From: Bdellovibrionales bacterium
Lineage (GTDB): Bacteria > Bdellovibrionota > JAFGOL01
Assembly (NCBI GenBank): GCA_022710165.1
Contig: JAKLHL010000089.1
Span: forward strand, 1 to 6,055
DNA length: 6,055 nt
Direction of reading: 5' to 3'
A program made the translations under genes and the position numbers. Position 1 is the first letter of the stretch. Every line of letters begins with the position of its first letter. Below are positions 1 to 6,055 of this stretch, in pieces. The notes beneath the pieces are model-generated. The model did no database searches. It worked only from the letters and a program-made list of their open reading frames with translations, and was not told the origin of the DNA.

Positions 1-2
1 TA

Positions 3-2687
3 TTTAAGAGCTGGAAGAACAGCATGGAGAGTTTCCTTAGGGGCGACCAGAAAAAATATTATTTTGGTTTTAAACCTGAGCAGTCAATTCCAAAGTGGAA
101 AAGGGTCATAGTAGTGGCTTCCTACCTCAACTCTTTCGTTGCCAGTGATGAACCTTCTATGCCGGCATTCTACAACAAACTACAGACCAAATATGGTGTT
201 TCCAAAGAGGACATAGCACTTGGTAACACTATGATCAACAAAGACTATCAGAGCCTGGATCAAGAAAAGATAAAAAAGCTTAAAGAAATGGGAATTAAGG
301 AGAATCTCTTCAGGTCTATCTTCAGCACGGCTCCATCCAATGTAGTGACCATGAATTACAGCGAGAATATAGATACTAAAGCTCTACTTACGATAATAGA
401 TAACGAATCAAAAAAACAGAATCCTGACACTAGATTAATCTCTGACTCCTGGACCAAGATAATGTCAAAGACCGATAACAATCAGTGGTCAGACAGATTC
501 CTCAACATCCTTTCATCTAACGACACAAAACTCAGCATAAAAAAAGCCATGGTAACGGCCCTTAGCTACAGCGAGAGATTGCCTGAAAAGATATACAGCA
601 TAATGAACCAGGATTGGGCAAAACTTTTAGATATAGCCTCACTATTCGAGAATAAAAAGAACCTGCCGTGGGAGTTCTGGTCACAGATGATAGATGTCAT
701 CAAGGGTGAAAAACAGACCTTTCTATGGTGGAACATATTATCCAAACATAGCAACTGGCCTACAAGTTTCAGGGAACATGTACCGGCACTTATAAATTAT
801 GGTGATGCCAGGATACTCATTCCTTTAGCTGATAAAGAGACCCTCACTAAAGAGGAATATCAGGCTGTAGCAGACCTGATGTCAAAGGAAGGCTTGAACA
901 AGAACACCATCTACTCAATAAACACTTTCCTCAGGAAAAGGACGGAGCTTCCAAAAACGATCTGGGAGAAAATGCCTGAATATTCAAAGAACTACGGACT
1001 TAACAACACCCCAGACATGCTAAGTATATTATCAAACAAGGAACAAATACCTAAAGAGCTAAGCTCCATATTATACAGCTCCATAAAATTCGAGAGCAGG
1101 TCCGTAAGCATCCAAAAGATAAAGGACCCTCAATACTTCAAGCTTTTTGGGAAAGGAGCTTCATCAATAGGGGGAATTGGCTACAGGCAGTTCAACGAGA
1201 GTGCCTATTCTTTGAGGATATTCAAGTTCTACAACGAGAGACTATACCTATTAAGGTACAAATATAAGACCATGAGCACCAAGGAGCTTATGGAAGCATT
1301 TCAGAACTGGCTGGATGCATTCAATTACGAACATAAGTACGGCAACGATTGGCTGCCACCTGAAAAAACATATTACAGTGCCGTTGATCTTATGCTTAGT
1401 GATGATTTTGATATAATGCTCAATAACATCTCTGACTTCTTCAGCCAAGACCTGCCAAGGTTAGCCATATATCAGGCCCATCAGGCCCACATACATCAGC
1501 AGCATATATCAGAACTCTTATCAAAGAACATAGCGAGGGATTTCTTCCTTATATCCGAAATAGACATAAGGCTGAGAGGCAGAATGCTAAGATATCCTGA
1601 AGGTCCAAGAGTTAGCGGAATAAGGACGGACCCTCTTAACGTATTCTCTGATTATGGCCTTATGGTAGGATTCCTGGGTGAAGATATCACAACATCTATG
1701 CAGGACTATAACTATTCACTTAATAAACTTTATGAGGCTACCCTTGAAAAAATATTAAATAGTGAAGAAATAAAAGAAAAGGATAAGCGCCTGTTCGCCA
1801 CTGAAGGCAGGTTCGTGAGCAACCTTAGGGACTACGCTCGTAACCTCAGGAACGGTAAAGACAAAGAACTTAAAAAAATACTTAAGGACGTAGTGCCAAA
1901 AGGTTCTGATCTGGGCGGTATATACGATCAAGACATTGAAGATTTCATAATCTTCGCACTTCAATCAATATCTGAGACGCCTAACAAAGAGTACACTAAA
2001 GAAAAGATCATGGTCCTGGCAGAGAGTCTTCCTACCCGTTTTGACATATTAAGACTTGCAGGTTCTGAAAAGATATCAGAAAAAGAGAATAATCCCCTCT
2101 GGCTAAAAAGCGCTATATCACTAGTAAAAGCGACATCAGAGGATACAGGCCCGAAAGCGGACAACATACTGCTGGCCCTGGACAAGAAACTTCAATACTC
2201 CTTAAGCAATTATGAAGGACCTAGCAACATAGTAAGTACCGAAGACCTCGTACCGATACTGCAGGCCTACACAGGTCTAAGTACAGAAAATATCGATGAA
2301 CTAAGGTCCGCCACATTGCAAAATATAGCCAAGACCGAAGGAAAGCTGGACGATAAAACCATAGATGTGTTGTTCGGCACAGAGGAAACAGGCGGATACT
2401 ATGATTATCTCTCTATGAACATCGGCGGAGAAGATGATGTCAGCGAACTAATGCTCCTTAGCGGCGTTTGCTACAGCACAGAAAACTATACTTCCATGTC
2501 AAGGGACAACCTCAGATTTGTGGCTGGCACGTTCTCAAAGATATATCCTATCTTCACAAACAAGATAGAACCAAAATACAAACAAAAAGGAAGAGAGCTC
2601 CCGGTACCGATGCTCCTTATAAGAAGCTCCTCTTTATCTGGGACTTTCAAAACCGGCTATCAAAAGCTAAACGTAATAAAGTTCTAG
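3..2687 (+). CDS. Large uncharacterised protein with alpha-helical repeats, probably 5'-partial
   Basis: I do not recognise this protein. The frame is open to the left edge (the codons before the first ATG at 24 read FKSWKNS), so it probably begins upstream. A GGAAG six bases before that ATG means an 887-residue protein starting there cannot be excluded. Residue numbers count from that ATG. Residues about 160-360 hold repeated units, each with a hydrophobic helix, a polar turn, then a Leu-Pro-like pair and an aromatic or aliphatic helix: LPEKIY (186), LPWEFW (214), WPTSFR (245), LTKEEY (274), LPKTIW (309), IPKELS (342). Spacing is 28-35 residues, suggesting an alpha-solenoid. Residues 380-560 are rich in aromatics, with a His patch at 486-494. 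The rest is charged and mostly helical in character, ending in a more beta-like tail with a single Cys at 816. I see no transmembrane segment, nucleotide-binding motif or catalytic signature. Arg is almost all AGA/AGG. It converges on glnN with an 8-base gap. A scaffold or binding role is only a guess. Confidence 0.85.
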   Translation, partial: FKSWKNSMESFLRGDQKKYYFGFKPEQSIPKWKRVIVVASYLNSFVASDEPSMPAFYNKLQTKYGVSKEDIALGNTMINKDYQSLDQEKIKKLKEMGIKENLFRSIFSTAPSNVVTMNYSENIDTKALLTIIDNESKKQNPDTRLISDSWTKIMSKTDNNQWSDRFLNILSSNDTKLSIKKAMVTALSYSERLPEKIYSIMNQDWAKLLDIASLFENKKNLPWEFWSQMIDVIKGEKQTFLWWNILSKHSNWPTSFREHVPALINYGDARILIPLADKETLTKEEYQAVADLMSKEGLNKNTIYSINTFLRKRTELPKTIWEKMPEYSKNYGLNNTPDMLSILSNKEQIPKELSSILYSSIKFESRSVSIQKIKDPQYFKLFGKGASSIGGIGYRQFNESAYSLRIFKFYNERLYLLRYKYKTMSTKELMEAFQNWLDAFNYEHKYGNDWLPPEKTYYSAVDLMLSDDFDIMLNNISDFFSQDLPRLAIYQAHQAHIHQQHISELLSKNIARDFFLISEIDIRLRGRMLRYPEGPRVSGIRTDPLNVFSDYGLMVGFLGEDITTSMQDYNYSLNKLYEATLEKILNSEEIKEKDKRLFATEGRFVSNLRDYARNLRNGKDKELKKILKDVVPKGSDLGGIYDQDIEDFIIFALQSISETPNKEYTKEKIMVLAESLPTRFDILRLAGSEKISEKENNPLWLKSAISLVKATSEDTGPKADNILLALDKKLQYSLSNYEGPSNIVSTEDLVPILQAYTGLSTENIDELRSATLQNIAKTEGKLDDKTIDVLFGTEETGGYYDYLSMNIGGEDDVSELMLLSGVCYSTENYTSMSRDNLRFVAGTFSKIYPIFTNKIEPKYKQKGRELPVPMLLIRSSSLSGTFKTGYQKLNVIKF
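1471..1488 (+). repeat. Perfect 9-bp tandem duplication inside the large gene
   Basis: ATCAGGCCC occurs twice in direct succession (1471-1479 and 1480-1488), keeping frame and encoding the doubled tripeptide QAH-QAH. With the following residues it gives four His in nine positions (486, 489, 491, 494). It looks like a small in-frame slippage duplication. Confidence 0.8.
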
Positions 2688-2695
2688 GATAAAGA

Positions 2696-4846
2696 TCACC
2701 TCAAGAACAGCATCTCTCTGTATTTAGGCAGTCTCCATAAATAGTCCCTGGTGTTCTGCTCTATCGTATTGGAAAGAGCATGTATCGCATCAAATAAAGG
2801 AAGCATCTTCTGTGACAGCTCCGCTGAAAGATCTATACAGCTCTCTATCTGTTTTGAGTTCTTATGGAGTGTTTCAAGTTCTTCCACTTTCTGGACCAGG
2901 TTTATCACTGTCTCCTTGAACATTTTTGTATTGTGATCCCTGATGGTAGAGCTGTTCCTCAATGAAAGTTCTTCTTCTGCCGAAGGTATTACAAAGGTCT
3001 TTACAATATCTATCAGACAACTACCCTCTATAAGCACGGCTTTTGAATACCTTTCGAGCATTATGTGTATCTTGGCGTCGAACTCTTCCTGAGTGTATAT
3101 CTTATTTTCTACAAGGAATTTACCGTTATCCTTAAACCACTTATAGGATGAAGGAGTGTCCTTTAGCACTGGGAGCCCCCTCTTTTCAGCCTCTTTCTTC
3201 CACTCATCACTATAATTGTTACCGTCGAACAGCACATGTTTTACCTGAGGCAACATTGATCTTATTGTAGAGAACACCGCCGTTTCGATGTCACCGGTCT
3301 TTTTAAGTTCCTCTTCCAATTTTTGATTAACATAGCTAATGCCGCTAGCTATTACGGAGTTCAACACCGTCAAAGGATAGCTTATGGCCTGACTTGAGCC
3401 TGCAGCCCTGAACTCAAATTTATTACCGGTAAAAGCAAATGGGGAGGTCCTGTTCCTGTCGCAGTCATCAAGCTTTACGCTCGGAAGATGCGCAAGTTCT
3501 ATTTCCATTTTAAGTTCCCTTGGGGTCTTTTTTTCCTCTACAGACCTTTGTATGCTGTCCAAAAGACCTTCAAGTCTTTTGCCTATGAAGACTGACATGA
3601 TCGCCGGAGGAGCTTCGTTGGCACCAAGACGATGGTCGTTGGAATGGGTCGCTACTGAAGCCCTAAGAGCGCCACCATGATCAGCAATACCTTTAAGAAC
3701 TGAGAGCATGACCATCAAGAACTTGTAGTTGTGCTGAGGTGAATCTGAAGGTTCAAGAAGGTTCTCTCCGCTGCTAGTTGCCAAAGACCAGTTCAAATGC
3801 TTTCCAGATCCATTGACCTTAGAAAAAGGTTTCTCATGAAAGAGGACTGTGAACATATGTTTGTCGGCTATCTTCCTCATGGTCTCCATCACGAGCTGGT
3901 TGTGGTCTGCCGCCACGTTAGATTCCTCGAATATCGGAGCGAACTCATACTGTGCAGGGGCGACTTCGTTATGACGGGTCTTGCATGGAACCCCAAGCCT
4001 AAAAAGCTCATATTCAAGTTCCTGCATGAAAGCCATCACTCTTGGCTGTATCGCACCAAAGTAGTGGTCCTCCAGCTCCTGGCCCTTTGGTGACCAGCCT
4101 CCTATCAAGGTCCTTCCGCAGAAAACAAGGTCTTCCCTTGCACTGTAGAAAGATTTATCAATAAGGAAATATTCCTGTTCTGCACCGACGCTGGTATTAA
4201 CATACTTCGTAGTCTTGTCTCCCAGCATACCAAGAAGCTTTAGTGCCTCTCTTTGGATGTTCAGGTTTGAACGTATGAGAGGGGTCTTTAGATCAAGGGC
4301 CTCACCGTTGTAAGCGATGAATATCGAAGGTATGCACAGCGTCTTTCCATTTGGTGTCTCAACTATGAATATCGGCGAGGTAGGGTCCCACGCAGTATAG
4401 CCTCTTGCCTCAAAGGTACTCCTTCTTCCTCCACTTGGGAAGCTGGAAGCATCAGGCTCACTCTGAATAAGTTGAGAGGCTGAAAGTTTTGATACAGGGT
4501 TCTTGCTATTATCAAGACTAAAGAACGCGTCGTGCTTTTCTGCAGAAAGGTCTGTCTGAGGCTGGAACCAGTGAGTAAAGTGAGTAGCGCCCATGGAGAT
4601 AGCCCAGTCTTTTGCTGCCTGAGCTACAGCCTCGGCGGTAGCTTTGGATAAAGGCTTGCCACTAATAGCAGTTTCCATAAGGTCGTTATAGCTATGTTCA
4701 GGGAGTATCCTTTTCAACTTTGAATAACTCAGTACGAGTTCACCGAATATATCAGTTATGTTCTTTGGCCTCGTTTCCATTACAACTGGTCTTCTATTAA
4801 GTACCCTTTCTACGGCCTTTACCCTTAGATTCTCTTGCACCTGCAT
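2696..4846 (-). CDS. glnN: Type III glutamine synthetase (GlnN)
   Basis: Catalyses ATP-dependent formation of glutamine from glutamate and ammonia in the cytoplasm, the entry step of nitrogen assimilation. At 716 residues it matches the usual 700-730 of the GSIII family, well above the roughly 470 of type I. Residues about 28-185 correspond to the GSIII N-terminal domain, including FPSGGRRSTFEARGYTAWDP (136-155). The catalytic domain shows GAEQEYFLID (221-230), DHYFG (260-264), KTRHNEVAP (289-297), NVAADHNQL (310-318), NGSGKHLNWS (345-354), NDHRLGANEAPPA (403-415) and a DRNRTSPFAFTGNKFEFR stretch (463-480). The C-terminus ends in the family-like LPKYREMLFLR. All key motifs are intact. The start at 4846 is chosen because AGGGGGTG lies just upstream. 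The open frame continues to 5041, but that extension would read through the antisense of the tRNA. The type I adenylylation-site motif is not seen. No glnB, amtB or glutamate synthase gene lies in the window. It converges with the large unknown gene and diverges from the tRNA. Confidence 0.97.
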   Translation of the reverse strand: MQVQENLRVKAVERVLNRRPVVMETRPKNITDIFGELVLSYSKLKRILPEHSYNDLMETAISGKPLSKATAEAVAQAAKDWAISMGATHFTHWFQPQTDLSAEKHDAFFSLDNSKNPVSKLSASQLIQSEPDASSFPSGGRRSTFEARGYTAWDPTSPIFIVETPNGKTLCIPSIFIAYNGEALDLKTPLIRSNLNIQREALKLLGMLGDKTTKYVNTSVGAEQEYFLIDKSFYSAREDLVFCGRTLIGGWSPKGQELEDHYFGAIQPRVMAFMQELEYELFRLGVPCKTRHNEVAPAQYEFAPIFEESNVAADHNQLVMETMRKIADKHMFTVLFHEKPFSKVNGSGKHLNWSLATSSGENLLEPSDSPQHNYKFLMVMLSVLKGIADHGGALRASVATHSNDHRLGANEAPPAIMSVFIGKRLEGLLDSIQRSVEEKKTPRELKMEIELAHLPSVKLDDCDRNRTSPFAFTGNKFEFRAAGSSQAISYPLTVLNSVIASGISYVNQKLEEELKKTGDIETAVFSTIRSMLPQVKHVLFDGNNYSDEWKKEAEKRGLPVLKDTPSSYKWFKDNGKFLVENKIYTQEEFDAKIHIMLERYSKAVLIEGSCLIDIVKTFVIPSAEEELSLRNSSTIRDHNTKMFKETVINLVQKVEELETLHKNSKQIESCIDLSAELSQKMLPLFDAIHALSNTIEQNTRDYLWRLPKYREMLFLR

Positions 4847-4849
4847 AAA

Positions 4850-4857
4850 CACCCCCT
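4850..4857 (-). promoter_or_regulatory. Ribosome binding site of glnN
   Basis: On the minus strand AGGGGGTG ends three bases before the ATG at 4846. It differs from the ideal AGGAGGTG at one base. It fixes the start of glnN and excludes the longer open frame. Its first two bases are also the end of the dyad at 4856-4871. Confidence 0.8.
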
Positions 4858-4871
4858 GTAACTCTTTACAG
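4856..4871. promoter_or_regulatory. Perfect 6-4-6 inverted repeat at the glnN start, possible operator
   Basis: CTGTAA-CTCT-TTACAG is a perfect dyad, 10-25 bases upstream of the glnN ATG. It could be a DNA operator near the transcription start, or a short RNA hairpin that pairs with the edge of the Shine-Dalgarno sequence. The spacing does not fit the GlnR box (TGTNA-N7-TNACA) or the NtcA site (GTA-N8-TAC), so I cannot name a regulator. Confidence 0.45.
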
Positions 4872-4875
4872 CCAA

Positions 4876-4904
4876 AGGTTATCGGCAAGAAAAATGACTG
4901 ACAA
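4876..4904 (-). promoter_or_regulatory. Possible sigma70-type promoter of glnN
   Basis: On the minus strand TTGTCA (4904-4899, five of six matches to TTGACA) is followed after 17 bases by TAACCT (4881-4876), a poor -10 with three of six matches. Transcription would start near 4869, inside the dyad at 4856-4871. The weak -10 would suit an activated promoter, but this is a sequence match only. Confidence 0.27.
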
Positions 4905-4926
4905 CTGCTATTTTTTTTGATAGAAA
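4898..4926 (+). promoter_or_regulatory. Possible promoter of the tRNA gene
   Basis: CTGACA (4898-4903, five of six matches) is followed after exactly 17 bases by TAGAAA (4921-4926, four of six matches). Transcription would start near 4933, about 13 bases before the mature tRNA. The spacer includes a run of eight T (4911-4918). Its -35 overlaps the proposed glnN -35 on the other strand. Confidence 0.35.
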
Positions 4927-4945
4927 GCTTTTGACCAATAAGGAC

Positions 4946-5022
4946 GCGCCGGTAGCTCAGATGGATAGAGCTTTGGTCTACGAAACCAACGGTCAGGGGT
5001 TCGACTCCCTTCCGGCGCGCCA
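4946..5022 (+). tRNA. tRNA-Arg, anticodon ACG
   Basis: The full cloverleaf folds by eye. The acceptor stem GCGCCGG/CCGGCGC has seven Watson-Crick pairs. The D arm is GCTC/GAGC with loop AGATGGATA. The anticodon stem TTGGT/ACCAA closes loop CTACGAA, with the anticodon at 4980-4982. The variable loop is CGGTC. The T arm AGGGG/CCCTT has one G-T pair and loop TTCGACT. The discriminator is G and CCA is encoded at 5020-5022. The ACG anticodon (A34 normally deaminated to inosine) reads CGU, CGC and CGA. The A after GG in the D loop fits the A20 identity element of bacterial tRNA-Arg. It lies divergently from glnN and 49 bases before the next gene. No terminator follows it. Confidence 0.97.
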
Positions 5023-5034
5023 GGTAAATTTTCC

Positions 5035-5064
5035 TTGACAAACCATTGTTTTCTTTAATATATT
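5035..5064 (+). promoter_or_regulatory. Likely promoter of the TPR/transglutaminase-like gene
   Basis: A perfect TTGACA (5035-5040) is followed after 18 bases by TATATT (5059-5064, five of six matches to TATAAT). An alternative -10, TAATAT (5056-5061), gives a 15-base spacer. It begins 12 bases after the tRNA CCA end. The expected start of transcription, about 5070-5072, falls on or next to the ATG at 5072, implying a leaderless or nearly leaderless mRNA. Confidence 0.55.
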
Positions 5065-5071
5065 CAACGCC

Positions 5072-6013
5072 ATGCTAAACCTTGTAAAGCTTACTGCCAT
5101 TGTGTTCTGCTTTACCAGCATGCCGGTTAATGCCTATCAAACAACCGCACATAAAATAGTAGAGCTGGAAAGCTCTTTAACAGGCCAGACGCCTGACTAT
5201 AAAACTTTGGACAAGATCATTGATGAGTCAGTAATAGAAATAAGAAAGATCTTACCCAAAGGAACTAAGGCAGACAAAAAAACTGCATTAAAGTCCCTCA
5301 AGACCATCTACAGAGTCTTAAGAAAGAACGGATTCTTATATAAGAGTACTGACCTTTTAAGTTCCGCCTTGAGCTATTGCGACGCTGACAAATGCTACTA
5401 CTCAGATTGCGACACCAGCAGTTACATATATTATTCAATACTCAGCGATGTATTAGAACAGGATGTAATACTTGTAACAAGACCAGCACATATGTTCGTA
5501 AGATGGCAATTCCCAGATAAAGTACATACGAACTGGGAGACCACTGAGAACATGAGGATCTCTGATTGGGAATATAACTACGCCTTCCCTGGATCCCTGG
5601 ACCACGAGCTTAAAACATCTGAACAGGTAATAGCCTCTGTGTATTACACTTACGCCGTGAGCTATCATGAAAAACTTGAATACAATAATGCCTTGGAACA
5701 CATAAACAAAGCCATAGAAATGGATCCTTACTCCTATAACTACTATAACGAACGTGGGGTAATCAAATATAAAATGGGAAAGTTCGTGGAAGCGATAAAT
5801 GATTATACATATGCGATAATACTAAATCCAAACGACCCCTCGTACTACGGCAACAGGGGCGTCTGCTACTACGCATTGGAAAAATATCAAGAAGCTTTGA
5901 GTGATTTTGATTGTGCTATGTCAAAAGGCATCGTCGCTGTGGACTATTCTAAAGTAAGGGAACTCGCACTACAAAGAATAAAGTTAGACCCTGTAGCCAA
6001 CATAAAACAATAA
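5072..6013 (+). CDS. Exported transglutaminase-like protein with three TPR units
   Basis: The 313-residue product begins with a signal peptide (residues 1-21, hydrophobic core 7-16, likely cleavage after VNA), so it should act in the periplasm or outside the cell. Residues about 85-170 resemble the transglutaminase-like cysteine-protease fold: Cys113 in SDCDTSSYIYYSI, His140 in RPAHMFVRW and Glu156 in HTNWETT form a plausible Cys-His-acid triad, as in bacterial SirB1-N-like modules followed by TPRs. Three TPR units follow, each with small residues 12 and 19 apart: A195/A207/A214/P219, G229/A241/A248/P253 and G263/A275/A282. These probably bind a protein partner. Whether the module cleaves, cross-links or only binds a substrate is unknown. 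The ATG at 5072 is chosen because the next in-frame ATG (5120) would remove the signal peptide. No Shine-Dalgarno precedes it. Cys103, Cys108 and Cys113 are evenly spaced five apart. No terminator is seen downstream. Confidence 0.88.
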   Translation: MLNLVKLTAIVFCFTSMPVNAYQTTAHKIVELESSLTGQTPDYKTLDKIIDESVIEIRKILPKGTKADKKTALKSLKTIYRVLRKNGFLYKSTDLLSSALSYCDADKCYYSDCDTSSYIYYSILSDVLEQDVILVTRPAHMFVRWQFPDKVHTNWETTENMRISDWEYNYAFPGSLDHELKTSEQVIASVYYTYAVSYHEKLEYNNALEHINKAIEMDPYSYNYYNERGVIKYKMGKFVEAINDYTYAIILNPNDPSYYGNRGVCYYALEKYQEALSDFDCAMSKGIVAVDYSKVRELALQRIKLDPVANIKQ

Positions 6014-6055
6014 AGCCCATACTTTCCTGCTATCCAATCAAAAGTATCCTTAGAA
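6014..6055. other. Short 3' flank without a recognisable gene
   Basis: These 42 bases after the last stop hold no start with an open frame. There is one AT-rich inverted repeat (ATACTTT at 6019-6025 and AAAGTAT at 6041-6047) without a following T-run. I cannot call it a terminator. Confidence 0.5.

Noticed and set aside
3797..4093. 98-codon open frame on the plus strand opposite glnN
   Set aside because: It lies wholly inside the conserved coding region of glnN, has no Shine-Dalgarno and no recognisable protein features. It is a shadow frame.
4856..4871. GlnR or NtcA binding site
   Set aside because: The half-sites are similar, but the spacer lengths (4 between TGTAA and TTACA, 6 between GTA and TAC) do not fit either consensus.
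4911..4918. Run of eight T as a Rho-independent terminator in the glnN-tRNA gap
   Set aside because: No stable hairpin directly precedes it on the plus strand, and no plus-strand gene ends here. It falls in the spacer of the proposed tRNA promoter.
5072..5137. Lipoprotein signal (lipobox around Cys13)
   Set aside because: The residues before Cys13 are IVF. Phe at -1 does not fit the lipobox, and a good signal peptidase I site (VNA) follows at 19-21.
5453..5701. 82-codon open frame on the minus strand opposite the TPR gene
   Set aside because: It is antisense to the transglutaminase-like and TPR region, which has clear family motifs, and has no supporting start signal.
6019..6047. Inverted repeat ATACTTT/AAAGTAT after the last gene as a terminator
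   Set aside because: The arms are AT-rich, the loop is 15 bases and no T-run follows. It would be a weak hairpin.
1..6055. CRISPR array, insertion sequence, defence system or other new multi-gene system
   Set aside because: No regularly spaced repeats, terminal inverted repeats, transposase or nuclease motifs were seen, and the genes are in unrelated orientations.

Overview
The window holds two complete protein genes, one large gene that probably runs in from upstream, and one tRNA. GC content looks to be around 40%. Arg is mostly AGA/AGG and Ile is often ATA. The glutamine synthetase gene has a clear Shine-Dalgarno sequence. This fits a bacterium outside the well-known proteobacterial models, possibly an uncultured or candidate-phylum lineage, but nothing here fixes the phylum. 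Type III glutamine synthetase is patchily spread (Bacteroidota, Cyanobacteria, some Firmicutes and others), so it does not settle it either.

Layout. Positions 3-2687 (+) encode a protein of at least 887 residues that I cannot assign to a family. Its reading frame is open to the left edge. A run of about six 28-35-residue helical repeats can be recognised in its first half. Only 8 bases separate it from the convergent gene at 2696-4846 (-), a full-length type III glutamine synthetase (glnN). The 99-base gap at 4847-4945 lies between glnN and a divergent tRNA-Arg(ACG) at 4946-5022. It holds the glnN ribosome binding site, a perfect 6-bp dyad just upstream of it, and possible back-to-back promoters. 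Positions 5072-6013 (+) encode an exported protein with a transglutaminase-like Cys-His-Glu module followed by three TPR units. A good promoter-like sequence sits between the tRNA and this gene, so close to the ATG that the mRNA would be leaderless or nearly so. Positions 6014-6055 show no gene.

The genes do not form an obvious pathway. GlnN assimilates ammonia in the cytoplasm, the tRNA serves translation, and the last protein is predicted to act outside the inner membrane. The large unknown protein has no functional link to its neighbours that the sequence shows. I see no mobile element, CRISPR array, toxin-antitoxin pair or recognisable defence system. The most notable points are the uncharacterised repeat protein, the dyad at the glnN start, and the leaderless arrangement of the TPR gene.
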